From: Pandoraea fibrosis
Lineage (GTDB): Bacteria > Pseudomonadota > Gammaproteobacteria > Burkholderiales > Burkholderiaceae
NCBI RefSeq assembly: GCF_000807775.2
Contig: NZ_CP047385.1
Coordinates: 806,001 to 870,000 of the forward strand
DNA length: 64,000 nucleotides
Direction: 5' to 3'
The position numbers were made by a program, and so were the translations under genes. The stretch's first letter is position 1, and the number at the start of each line of letters is the position of its first letter. This document shows, in pieces, positions 45,121 to 53,436 of the stretch. A model generated the notes under the pieces. That model saw only the letters and a list, made by a program, of their open reading frames with translations. It ran no database searches and was not told the origin of the DNA.

Positions 45121-46473
45121 ATGAAAAACGCACCATCCCCTGCATCCCTCGCGGGCAGCCCGCCCGGACACCCCATGCATGCCGACCCTCACATGCTGAG
45201 CGACGCCGCCGACAATGCCTTGTATCGCCGCGTGGCATGGCGACTGGTCCCGTTCCTGATGCTCTGCTACGTGGCCGCGTTCCTCGATCGTGTGAACGTC
45301 GGTTTCGCGAAGTTGCAGATGCTCGACGATCTGGGTTTCTCCGAGACCGTGTACGGCCTGGGCGCAGGCATCTTCTTCATTGGCTACTTCCTCTTCGAAG
45401 TGCCCAGCAATGTGCTGATGCATCGCATCGGCGCGAAGAAGACCCTGGCGCGCATCATGGTCCTGTGGGGCATGATCTCGGCGGCCATGGCCTTCACGCA
45501 GACGCCGACACAGTTCTACGTGCTGCGCTTTTTGCTCGGTGCGGCCGAGGCCGGTTTCTATCCGGGCATCATCCTGTATCTGACGTATTGGTTCCCGTCG
45601 GCACGTCGCGGTCAGATCATCGCGATCTTCATGACGGCCGTGCCGTTCGCAGGGATTCTCGGCGGCCCGCTCTCCGGCTGGATCATGCAGACGTTCCACA
45701 TGGGGCACGGCATGGCTGGCTGGCAGTGGATGTTCATCATCGAAGCCGTGCCGTCGCTGGTGCTGGGTATCGCGGTACTGGCCTATCTTGACGACCGCAT
45801 TACCGATGCCCGCTGGCTCAGCGACGCCGAGAAGGCGCGACTCGCTCACAATGTCGCGGCGGAAACGCGCGAGAAGGTCGAGCACGTCTCGCTGTGGAAG
45901 CTGTTGCAGGACCGTCGCGTGCTGCACATGGCGTTGATTTGCTATTGCACGGTGTCGAGCCTCTCGGGTCTGGCGTTCTGGATCCCCTCGGTGATCAAGT
46001 CGACCGGTGTGAAGTCGCTGCTGGAAATCGGCTTGCTGACTGCCGTGCCCAACGCCTGTGCCGTCGTATCGATGGTGCTGGTGTGCCGCCATTCCGACAA
46101 GACACGTGAGCGCCGCTGGCACATGGTGATTCCGTTCGTGGTCGGCGGCGTGGGGCTGATCTTGTCGACGTTGTTCGGCCATAACCCGCCCGTCGCGGTG
46201 GCCATGCTCTCGGTGGCCGCCGCCGGGTGCATGGTTTGCTCGCCGCTGTTCTGGAGCTTGCCGACGGCTTTCCTCGAAGGGCGCAGTGCAGCCGCAGGCA
46301 TTGCGGGCATCAATGCGTTCGCCGGTCTGGCGGCGTTCGTCAGTCCGTATGCCATTGGCTGGATCAAGGACACCACCGGCTCGACCGACTGGGGCATGTA
46401 TTTCCTCGCGAGCTTTGCGTTCATCGGTGCCTTCCTGGTGTTGCGCGTGCCGGCTCGCCTCGTCAATCGCTAA
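45121..46473 (+). CDS. MFS transporter, anion:cation symporter (ACS) family
   Basis: 450 residues from the second of two ATGs (45121), spaced well from GGAG; the first is 45118. The ACS signature is at helix 1 (LCYVAAFLDRVNVGFAKLQM) and helices 4-5 (LLGAAEAGFYPGIILYLTYW), with 12 helices. ACS members import organic anions such as tartrate, glucarate, phthalate or ureido acids. Its place between D-carbamoylase and an M20 hydrolase makes a carbamoylated or acylated amino acid the likely cargo. A 220-bp gap and a hairpin separate it from the upstream gene. Confidence 0.88.
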   Translation: MKNAPSPASLAGSPPGHPMHADPHMLSDAADNALYRRVAWRLVPFLMLCYVAAFLDRVNVGFAKLQMLDDLGFSETVYGLGAGIFFIGYFLFEVPSNVLMHRIGAKKTLARIMVLWGMISAAMAFTQTPTQFYVLRFLLGAAEAGFYPGIILYLTYWFPSARRGQIIAIFMTAVPFAGILGGPLSGWIMQTFHMGHGMAGWQWMFIIEAVPSLVLGIAVLAYLDDRITDARWLSDAEKARLAHNVAAETREKVEHVSLWKLLQDRRVLHMALICYCTVSSLSGLAFWIPSVIKSTGVKSLLEIGLLTAVPNACAVVSMVLVCRHSDKTRERRWHMVIPFVVGGVGLILSTLFGHNPPVAVAMLSVAAAGCMVCSPLFWSLPTAFLEGRSAAAGIAGINAFAGLAAFVSPYAIGWIKDTTGSTDWGMYFLASFAFIGAFLVLRVPARLVNR

Positions 46474-46493
46474 GCCGCAGGAGCCTGAACGAA

Positions 46494-47642
46494 ATGACGA
46501 TCGACGTTATTGCGCTGACGCAGGAAATGGTGCGCACGCCGAGCCTCTCGGGCGACGAGGGAAGCATGGCCGCGCTGGTCGAACAGCGGATGCGTGACCT
46601 CGGTTTCGACGAGATTCATCGCGATGAAAACGGCTCGGTGCTGGGCCTGATCGGCCCGGCGGGCACCGATGTTGCCGTGCTGTTCGACGGCCACATGGAT
46701 GTCGTGCCGGTGGTCGGCACGTGGCGCGAGGAGCCGTTCGGCGGCGAGATCCGGGACGGCCGGCTCTACGGGCGTGGCAGCACCGACATGAAGGGCGGTA
46801 TCGCGGCGGCCATGTGCGGCGCCGCACAGGCGGCCGCAACAGGCCGCCTCACACAGCGCGTTGCGGTGTCGGCGAGCGTGATGGAGGAGGTGATCGAAGG
46901 CTTTGCGCTGGCACCAATCCTTGACCGGTGCTCGCCTGCTGCGGTGATCATCTGCGAACCGTCGAAGCTACAGATCAAGTCCGGGCAGAAGGGACGCATG
47001 GAGATTCTGCTGACGTTCGAGGGCACGCCTGCGCATGCGGCGTCGCCCGAGTGCGGCGTGAACCCGTTGCATGCGGCAGCCCAGGCGTTGATCGCGTTGC
47101 AGGATCTGCCGTTGCCGACGCATGCGTCGCTGGGGGAGGCGTTACTGGTGCCGACGGATATCGTCTCGACACCGTATCCGTCGATTTCGATGATCCCGAC
47201 CGCGGTGACGATCCGCTTCGACCGGCGCACGTTGCCGGGAGAAACGTCGCAGGATGTGCTTTGCGCCATCGAAGCGCGGCTGCGCGATGCCGGACTCGCG
47301 CGTTTCACACTTGCGGTGACCGGCGACAAGGTGAGGACATTTACCGGTTGCTGCGCGCGGCCGTTCCGATGGCTGCCCGCGTGGCAGATTGCAGACGATC
47401 ACGCGCTGGTGTCGGCGGCGGGCCGCGCGGTCCAGAAGGCAGGACGTGTTGCCAGCCTCGGGACCTGGCGCTTTTGCACCAATGGCTCGGAGTCTGCGGG
47501 GCGCCGTGGCATTCCGACGATTGGGCTGGGGCCGGGCAACGAGGAAGACGCGCACACCATCGACGAGTCGATCGCCCTCGATCAACTCACTGGCGCGCGC
47601 GACATCTATCGCGAACTGGTGCTTCAACTGGCGGCGGGGTGA
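46494..47642 (+). CDS. M20 peptidase/deacetylase (ArgE/DapE/YgeY-like)
   Basis: 382 residues from the ATG at 46494, which has AGGAG upstream; 20 bp after the transporter stop. Metal and catalytic residues are visible: LFDGHMDVVPV, YGRGSTDMKGGIAAAM, SVMEEVIEGFAL and the terminal His in GPGNEEDAHTIDE. The ending resembles YgeY (TNGSESAGRRGIPTIGLGPG), which in E. coli lies beside dpaL (ygeX) and a hydantoinase-like gene. It probably removes an acyl or carbamoyl group from a diamino acid before DpaL acts; the exact substrate is unknown. Confidence 0.85.
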   Translation: MTIDVIALTQEMVRTPSLSGDEGSMAALVEQRMRDLGFDEIHRDENGSVLGLIGPAGTDVAVLFDGHMDVVPVVGTWREEPFGGEIRDGRLYGRGSTDMKGGIAAAMCGAAQAAATGRLTQRVAVSASVMEEVIEGFALAPILDRCSPAAVIICEPSKLQIKSGQKGRMEILLTFEGTPAHAASPECGVNPLHAAAQALIALQDLPLPTHASLGEALLVPTDIVSTPYPSISMIPTAVTIRFDRRTLPGETSQDVLCAIEARLRDAGLARFTLAVTGDKVRTFTGCCARPFRWLPAWQIADDHALVSAAGRAVQKAGRVASLGTWRFCTNGSESAGRRGIPTIGLGPGNEEDAHTIDESIALDQLTGARDIYRELVLQLAAG

Positions 47643-47716
47643 TGCCGCGATAAGCACGATTTGACGGGCAAGAGCGCCTCTGGCCGAAGCGCTCCCCCAC
47701 GGCGGCTCATCGTTTG

Positions 47717-48247
47717 CTAGCCGTTGCGTGTCGATTGCTTAGGTATTCGATAGATAACGGACACAAATTTGGGCGTCTCACGGCGTTCTACGACGACACC
47801 GCCGAGAGATTCGGCGATACGGCGGCTCGCGTGGTTGTCTTCGGCGACGGGATAGATGAAGCTCTCGCAGCCAAGGCCAGTGCTTGCCCACATCGCGACA
47901 AGGCCGACAGCTTCGCGGCCAAAGCCTTGCGTGTGGAAGTCTTCTCGAATCCAAATGCCTAATTCCGGGCTGAGGTTCCGAGCCTCATGAAGTCCGGCCA
48001 ATCCCAGGAAATTCCCGTTCGTCCTTTGGCGGACGGCGAATGTGAAGTCGGTCCCTTCGGCGTTCGTCAGTAACCAACGCTGCCAGACGCGATCAAAGGC
48101 CTCTCGATTCGCGGGTGGGTCCCATGACATGAATCGGGTAAGCGAAGGGGTAATGCAGCGAAACGCGGCGTCAGCATCGTCCACCGAGAATGGCCGGATC
48201 GAAAGGCGTTCTGACTCGATGTGGATGTCATCCGGGCGCAACGGCAT
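47717..48247 (-). CDS. GNAT-family acetyltransferase (RimJ/RimL type)
   Basis: 176 residues with a strong GGGAGG site before the ATG at 48247. The RimJ-like start IESERLSIRPFSVDDADAAF, the acetyl-CoA loop IREDFHTQGFGREAVGLVAM and the end IYPVAEDNHASRRIAESLGG are characteristic. It transfers an acetyl group from acetyl-CoA to an amine of a protein N-terminus or small molecule; the target is unknown. It is divergent from the MetR-like gene. Confidence 0.87.
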   Translation of the reverse strand: MPLRPDDIHIESERLSIRPFSVDDADAAFRCITPSLTRFMSWDPPANREAFDRVWQRWLLTNAEGTDFTFAVRQRTNGNFLGLAGLHEARNLSPELGIWIREDFHTQGFGREAVGLVAMWASTGLGCESFIYPVAEDNHASRRIAESLGGVVVERRETPKFVSVIYRIPKQSTRNG

Positions 48248-48385
48248 TTTCCCTCCCTGTTTGCCTATCGATGTTGTCGAATTGTCGGCGAACTGCGGCG
48301 TTGTGTCGAACGTCGCTCAGCCGGCCGACAATTGTCACGGCTTGCGCGCAAATGATGAATTAGAATGGCCGCATCTCAATAAAAC

Positions 48386-48400
48386 ATGAATTCCATTCAT
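48386..48400. promoter_or_regulatory. MetR-type box TGAA-N5-TTCA before the MetR-like gene
   Basis: A perfect palindromic match (48387-48399, extended by A/T on both sides) to the known MetR consensus TGAA-N5-TTCA. It ends only 5 bp before the start codon at 48406, so binding should repress the regulator gene itself. Confidence 0.7.
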
Positions 48401-48405
48401 CAATC

Positions 48406-49296
48406 ATGCTTGATCGTATCCATTTGTCCATCGTGCAGGAGGTGGAAAAGCAGGGTTCGCTGACCGCGGCCGCCGGGGTCCTGCATGTGACGCAGTCGGC
48501 GTTGAGTCACAGCATGAAAAAGCTGGAACAGCAGTTGGGCACCGACATCTGGCTGCGCGAAGGTCGCAGCCTGCGTCTGACGCAGGCCGGCCAATATCTG
48601 CTGGCGGTGGCCAACCGGGTGCTGCCACAACTGAGTTTGGCCGAAGAGCGTTTGCGGCAGTTCGCTCAAGGGGAGCGGGGCGCGCTGCGCATCGGCATGG
48701 AATGTCACCCTTGCTACCAGTGGTTATTGAAAGTCGTGTCGCCCTATTTGGCCGCGTGGCCGGATGTGGACGTAGACGTCAAACAAAAATTCCAGTTTGG
48801 TGGCATCGGTGCACTGTTCGGTTACGAGATCGACCTGCTGGTAACGCCCGATCCGCTGGACAAGCCCGGCCTCGTATTCGAGCCGGTATTCGACTACGAG
48901 CAAGTCCTGGTCGTCGCCGGCAACCACAGGTTGGCCAAAGAGGAATACATCGAGCCCAAGCAACTGACCAATGAGGTACTGGTGGCTTATCCCGTGCCGG
49001 TCGACCGACTGGATATCTACAGCATGTTCCTCACGCCCGCCGGCATTGCACCCAAACGACATAAGGCGATCGAGACCACCGACATCATGTTGCAGATGGT
49101 GGCCAGCGGTCGCGGCGTGGCGGCGCTTCCGCGCTGGCTGGTGCTGGAGTACGCGGACACGATGGATGTAGTGCCAGTCCGGCTGGGCAAGAACGGCATT
49201 GCCAAAAACATCTATTTGGGGGCTCGCGAAACCGACCTGGACGTCGATTATCTGCGCGCCTTCATCGAGCAAGCGAAGAGGCCTGTCGTGGCGTGA
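48406..49296 (+). CDS. metR: MetR-like LysR regulator of methionine genes
   Basis: 296 residues. Helix-turn-helix: GSLTAAAGVLHVTQSALSHS, then MKKLEQQLGTDIWLREGR. The effector domain follows MetR closely (LRIGMECHPCYQWLLKVVSP, FEPVFDYEQVLVVAGNH, YPVPVDRLDIYSMFLTPAGI, MLQMVASGRGVAALPRWLV). MetR uses homocysteine as co-effector and activates methionine synthase genes. Here it is followed on the same strand by a MesD-type methionine synthase operon, and MetR-like boxes lie before both. Confidence 0.87.
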   Translation: MLDRIHLSIVQEVEKQGSLTAAAGVLHVTQSALSHSMKKLEQQLGTDIWLREGRSLRLTQAGQYLLAVANRVLPQLSLAEERLRQFAQGERGALRIGMECHPCYQWLLKVVSPYLAAWPDVDVDVKQKFQFGGIGALFGYEIDLLVTPDPLDKPGLVFEPVFDYEQVLVVAGNHRLAKEEYIEPKQLTNEVLVAYPVPVDRLDIYSMFLTPAGIAPKRHKAIETTDIMLQMVASGRGVAALPRWLVLEYADTMDVVPVRLGKNGIAKNIYLGARETDLDVDYLRAFIEQAKRPVVA

Positions 49297-49317
49297 TGCG
49301 TCTCGGCAGTGGGCTCC

Positions 49318-49362
49318 ATGAGCGCAACTCATATGCCCATGAGAACTTATCCATTTTCATGG
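49318..49362. promoter_or_regulatory. MetR-like dyads upstream of the DUF1852-mesD operon
   Basis: ATGAG-N5-CTCAT at 49318-49332 has the spacing of a MetR box with one changed base per half-site. A second dyad, CCATGA-N14-TCATGG, lies at 49337-49362. They stand about 70-110 bp before the truncated queH frame, in an activator position. Confidence 0.5.
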
Positions 49363-49429
49363 CTATCGGTCGGACACCATAATTCGAAGCTCCTAGTCCC
49401 AGCGCGGGCGTATTTCATGGAGACGTCTC

Positions 49430-49720
49430 GTGGTGTCCGCGATCGAACGCAAGTCATTGGCTTTATCAGGCGAGCACAAGCGAGTGCGATTGCACTCGTG
49501 CTGCGCTCCCTGCTCGGGTGAGGCGATGAAAGCGATGCAGGCCTCCGGCATCGACTTCACGATCTTCCTCTACAACCCGAACATCCATCCGCTCAAGGAA
49601 TACGCACTGCGCAAGAACGAAAGCATTCGTTTTGCGCAGACGTTCGGAATGCTATTCGCCGACGCCGATGACGACCGCGATAACGGGTTCAAACGTGCCA
49701 AGGGCATCAGATCACAATGA
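49430..49720 (+). pseudogene. queH: Truncated queH (epoxyqueuosine reductase) remnant
   Basis: A 96-residue frame matching only the N-terminal part of QueH: VRLHSCCAPCSGEAMKAMQA, GIDFTIFLYNPNIHPLKEYA and FADADDDRDNGFKRAKG. The first CCxPC pair is kept, but the frame stops after RSQ where the normal protein of about 200 residues would continue to its second cysteine pair and catalytic region. Queuosine reductase activity is therefore not expected. Its stop overlaps the start of the DUF1852 gene (ATGA), so it now acts as an upstream coupled reading frame. The upstream start is uncertain (GTG at 49430 or later). Confidence 0.75.
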
Positions 49721-50700
49721 GTAAAGATTTCACATTTGCCATCAAGAGCATTTGTTTCGATGAGAACTATCATCCTTCGGACAATACGCGAATCACAACC
49801 AATTTTGCTAACCTGGCCAGAGGAAACAGCCGTCAGGAGAATTTGCGTAACACCTTAAGGATGATTGACAATCGTTTCAATGCTCTGGCGTATTGGGATA
49901 ACCCCAAGGGCGATCGTTATGCCGTCAATCTTGAAATCATTTCCGTTGAGATGAGCATTGACGGCGAAAGCCGCGGCAACGCTCTCCCGCTGATCGAAAT
50001 ATTGAAAACAACTATCGTCGATCGGGATAACGACGAGCGCATCGAGGGCATTGCCGGGAACAATTTTTCCTCTTACGTGCGAGATTATGATTTCAGTGTT
50101 CTGCTGCTGGAGCACAACAAAAATCAGCCGAGCTTCAGTGCGCCTGATAATTTTGGCGATCTGCACGGAAAGCTATTCAAGAGCTTTATCAATTCAAGCG
50201 CTTACAGAGGCAATTTCAAGAAGCCGCCTGTCATCTGCCTGAGCGTGTCGAGTAGTAGAACCTATCATCGGCTCGCAAATCGACATCCAGTGTTGGGTGT
50301 TGAATATCGGCAAGACGAATATTCTCTGACCGACGAATACTTCAGAAAAATGGGATTGAAGGTTCGCTACTTCATGCCTCCGGGCAGTGTGGCGCCTCTG
50401 GCCTTTTATTTTTCTGGTGATTTGCTGGGCGATTACAGCAGCCTTGAACTCATCAGCACCATCAGCACGATGGACACCTTCCAGAAAATTTATCGACCGG
50501 AGATTTACAACGCGAATTCGGTGGCGGGGGAATGCTATCGGCCAAGTCTGAAGCATCAGGATTTTTCCCTGACCCGCATTGTTTATGACCGGGAAGAACG
50601 CAGTCGATTGGCTATTGAGCAGGGGAGGTTTGTTGAGGAGCACTTCATCAAGCCTTACCAAGCCGTTCTTGATCAGTGGTCTGCCAGCTACGCTATTTGA
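49717..50700 (+). CDS. mesX: DUF1852 protein, MesD partner (MesX)
   Basis: 327 residues, full-length DUF1852: NYHPSDNTRITTNFANLARG, RQENLRNTLRMIDNRFNALA, VSSSRTYHRLANRHPVLGVE and FYFSGDLLGDYSSLELISTI. In aerobic bacteria with the MesD core methionine synthase, DUF1852 was shown genetically to be needed for methionine formation, together with oxygen. The biochemical role, probably making or delivering the methyl donor, is not known. It overlaps the queH remnant and is 33 bp before mesD. Codons are notably AT-richer than neighbouring genes, suggesting transfer. Confidence 0.88.
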   Translation: MSKDFTFAIKSICFDENYHPSDNTRITTNFANLARGNSRQENLRNTLRMIDNRFNALAYWDNPKGDRYAVNLEIISVEMSIDGESRGNALPLIEILKTTIVDRDNDERIEGIAGNNFSSYVRDYDFSVLLLEHNKNQPSFSAPDNFGDLHGKLFKSFINSSAYRGNFKKPPVICLSVSSSRTYHRLANRHPVLGVEYRQDEYSLTDEYFRKMGLKVRYFMPPGSVAPLAFYFSGDLLGDYSSLELISTISTMDTFQKIYRPEIYNANSVAGECYRPSLKHQDFSLTRIVYDREERSRLAIEQGRFVEEHFIKPYQAVLDQWSASYAI

Positions 50701-50733
50701 TTCATCAAAAACACAAAGACAAGGTCATTCATC

Positions 50734-51762
50734 ATGAAAAAATTGCTACCCACTTCAACTGCCGGCAGCCTGCCGAAACCTTCCTGGCTTGCAGAGCCCG
50801 AGAAGCTTTGGTCACCCTGGAAGTTGCAGGACGAGGCGTTGCTTGAGGGAAAGCGGGATGCGCTGCGCTTGTCTTTGCAGGAACAGCAGCATGCAGGCAT
50901 TGACATCGTCAGTGACGGCGAGCAAACGCGCCAACATTTTGTGACGACGTTTATCGAGCACCTCAGCGGCGTGGATTTTGAGAATCGTCAGACCGTGAGA
51001 ATTCGTGATCGCTACGATGCAAGTGTGCCCACGGTTGTCGGCCCTGTCGCTCGCCAAAAGCCGGTTTTTGTCGAGGATGCCAAGTTCTTGCGTGGGCAAA
51101 CCAAGCAACCCATCAAGTGGGCTCTGCCGGGTCCCATGACGATGATCGATACGCTCTACGACAATCACTACAAGAGTCGAGAAAAACTGGCTTGGGAATT
51201 CGCCAAGATTCTCAATCAGGAAGCCAGGGAGTTGGAGGCTGCCGGCGTCGATATCATCCAGTTCGACGAGCCTGCTTTCAATGTCTTCTTCGATGAAGTG
51301 AACGAGTGGGGCGTTGCCACGCTGGAAAGGGCAATTGAAGGGCTCAAGTGCGAAACGGCCGTGCATATTTGCTATGGCTACGGCATCAAAGCCAACACCG
51401 ATTGGAAAAAGACGCTGGGATCGGAGTGGCGACAATACGAAGAAGCCTTTCCCAAGCTGCAACAATCCAGCATCGATATCGTCTCGCTGGAATGCCACAA
51501 CTCCCGTGTGCCGATCGACCTCATTGAACTCATTCGTGGCAAGAAGGTGATGGTCGGAGCCATCGACGTGGCAAGCGAGACCATCGAAACGCCGGAGGAA
51601 GTCGCCGCTACGTTACGAAAAGCCCTTCAGTTCGTCGATGCCGACAAGCTCTATCCTTGCACCAACTGCGGCATGGCGCCCTTGTCGCGTAGCGTTGCGC
51701 GCGGCAAGCTCAATGCGCTGAGTGCGGGGGCAGAGATCGTCCGTAGAGAACTCTCGAACTAA
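50734..51762 (+). CDS. mesD: Folate-independent core methionine synthase (MesD type)
   Basis: 342 residues, equal to the C-terminal catalytic half of MetE without the folate-binding half. Start LLPTSTAGSLPKPSWLAEPE; Zn and homocysteine site elements IIQFDEPAF, VHICYGYGI (His and Cys), SLECHN and the late Cys in CTNCGMAPLSRSVARGKLNA. Such short MetE proteins next to DUF1852 form the MesD family, which makes methionine from homocysteine without methyl-folate or cobalamin in aerobes. Downstream of DUF1852 in a MetR-flanked operon, so the function is well supported. Confidence 0.9.
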   Translation: MKKLLPTSTAGSLPKPSWLAEPEKLWSPWKLQDEALLEGKRDALRLSLQEQQHAGIDIVSDGEQTRQHFVTTFIEHLSGVDFENRQTVRIRDRYDASVPTVVGPVARQKPVFVEDAKFLRGQTKQPIKWALPGPMTMIDTLYDNHYKSREKLAWEFAKILNQEARELEAAGVDIIQFDEPAFNVFFDEVNEWGVATLERAIEGLKCETAVHICYGYGIKANTDWKKTLGSEWRQYEEAFPKLQQSSIDIVSLECHNSRVPIDLIELIRGKKVMVGAIDVASETIETPEEVAATLRKALQFVDADKLYPCTNCGMAPLSRSVARGKLNALSAGAEIVRRELSN

Positions 51763-51889
51763 TGCCGAACTGAAGTCGGCGAGCGCAAGCGGGCCAGTCA
51801 GGTGTTGTTGCTGATCGAGATACGTCAGTCGGCACCCTGGACGGGTTTGCTTGCTCTGATCGAGCCGCGCCCAGCATTGAGTCTCTTCT

Positions 51890-52444
51890 ATGTCTTATTC
51901 CCCTACTGCGATCGAGCCACTGAGCTTTCGTGAAGCGCTCGGACACTACGCTTCCGGCATCACGGTAATTACCTCGCACGTTGATGGCGAACCGATTGGC
52001 TTCACATGCCAGTCGTTCTACAGCGTTTCAACGAGCCCGCCGCTGGTGTCGTTCAGCGTAATGTCCAGTTCGGCCAGTTACCCCAAAATTCGCCAGGCGG
52101 GTCGATTTGCCGTCAACATTCTGTCAGATGCGCAGGTCGAGATCTCCAACCAGTTTGCCCGGCGAGGTGCCGACAAGTGGCACGGAATCGAACGGCTGGA
52201 ATCACCGCTGGGGAATCCGATCATCGCCGGCAGCCTTCACTGGCTTGATTGCGAAATCTACGCCGAACATGCCGCAGGGGATCACCTGATCGTGATTGGT
52301 GAAGTGAAAGCGTTAAACCTGCAAAACGCAGCGGCAATGCAACCGCTGCTGTATTTCAAAGGGCAATATCGCAATATCGCTGCGTCGACACACGCGACGT
52401 CACGCATCAGCCCGCCCCGACCGGTTCGCACGGGGACGGGATAG
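51890..52444 (+). CDS. Flavin reductase-like FMN-binding protein
   Basis: 184 residues. The flavin_Reduct domain is complete: FREALGHYASGITVITSHVD, GFTCQSFYSVSTSPPLVSFS, GRFAVNILSDAQVEISNQFA, and the end WLDCEIYAEHAAGDHLIVIG. It supplies reduced flavin to a partner, usually a two-component monooxygenase. No monooxygenase is adjacent; it follows mesD by 127 bp on the same strand, so a link with the oxygen-dependent MesD/DUF1852 reaction is an attractive inference. GC returns to the level of the host genes here. Confidence 0.87.
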   Translation: MSYSPTAIEPLSFREALGHYASGITVITSHVDGEPIGFTCQSFYSVSTSPPLVSFSVMSSSASYPKIRQAGRFAVNILSDAQVEISNQFARRGADKWHGIERLESPLGNPIIAGSLHWLDCEIYAEHAAGDHLIVIGEVKALNLQNAAAMQPLLYFKGQYRNIAASTHATSRISPPRPVRTGTG

Positions 52445-52533
52445 TCCTGAGATGCCAACGCCGATGAGTGCTGCACACCGTCGCCGGCCGGAAGCAGGCA
52501 ACCGTGCCTGCATCCGACGGAGCCGCGCAGGAT

Positions 52534-53313
52534 TTACTTCCCGAACGTGATATTGAGGCCGGCGAAGACTGTGAACTGCGGGACTCCCTCGCCTTTGTGC
52601 GCCACCGTCCACTGTGGCTCGACAAAGGCGTTGAAGATATCTTTGCCGACTCGCCACGCTTTGCCGACGCCCAGGCCAAGTGGGATGTCGTAGTTGTTTT
52701 TCTGCACGTCAAAGGTCCACGTTCCCGTCGAACGCAAGTACCAGCCCTGTGGAAGGTTTCGAATGATAAAGGGCTGCAACGTCGCGGTGTGAACCGTCTC
52801 ACGCTGGCTTTGGCCTGCGAATGAATGTTGCCATTGAACAAGACCTCCCAACAGCCCTTCCTTGCTGGCGTGGACGGCGACAGCGGCCAGTCCGCCCGAC
52901 CACTTGCCTGTGCCCAGTTCGCGACTGGTTGCCGTTGGCAAAGTGATCAGCGGCCCTACGCCGATATCGAGCTCGCCCTGCTTTAGCAGGAGGATGTCGA
53001 ACAGATTGATGTCGCCCAGGCCGGTTGTGTAGCCGCCATCGCCCGCAGGTCTTGTGCTGATGGGCACGGTCATTCGCAAAATCTGCGGATACCCGATGAG
53101 ACCTCCGGGAGCAATCGGCAGTGTCGGGCGCACAAGAAAATCATTGGTGTGCGCCCGAGTGTCGAACAGCCTGGGCGTGTAGTAGTTCTGAAAATTAAGC
53201 GAGGTAGCGAGGTTGAGCGGATTGTTGCTCTTGTTCGCATCGTCAGCCGACTGCGAAAGCGCAGATTGGCAAAAGCTACCGACAAGGACCGCCATGATGC
53301 ATCTTTTCAGCAT
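52534..53313 (-). CDS. Outer-membrane beta-barrel protein (phenol_MetA_deg/transporter-like)
   Basis: 259 residues with a signal peptide (CIMAVLVGSFCQSALSQSAD) and a body of alternating amphipathic strands ending in LNITFGK, a barrel-type C-terminus. The pattern PISTRPAGDGGYTTGLGDIN and GPLITLPTATSRELGTGKWS resembles the PF13557 barrel family linked to meta-pathway degradation clusters. Substrate passage across the outer membrane is presumed. It is on the same strand as the two DUF1254 genes and may be cotranscribed with them. Confidence 0.75.
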   Translation of the reverse strand: MLKRCIMAVLVGSFCQSALSQSADDANKSNNPLNLATSLNFQNYYTPRLFDTRAHTNDFLVRPTLPIAPGGLIGYPQILRMTVPISTRPAGDGGYTTGLGDINLFDILLLKQGELDIGVGPLITLPTATSRELGTGKWSGGLAAVAVHASKEGLLGGLVQWQHSFAGQSQRETVHTATLQPFIIRNLPQGWYLRSTGTWTFDVQKNNYDIPLGLGVGKAWRVGKDIFNAFVEPQWTVAHKGEGVPQFTVFAGLNITFGK

Positions 53314-53436
53314 TGCCGTACCTTGAGAAAACGTCTGTTGGACTCACGATGAACGCTCATGGCATTGGTCGGAGCTGATTGCCCACGGATACCCAGGAGA
53401 ACTTGTGCTCGGTTATTGAGCAGCCGGTGACGACCC

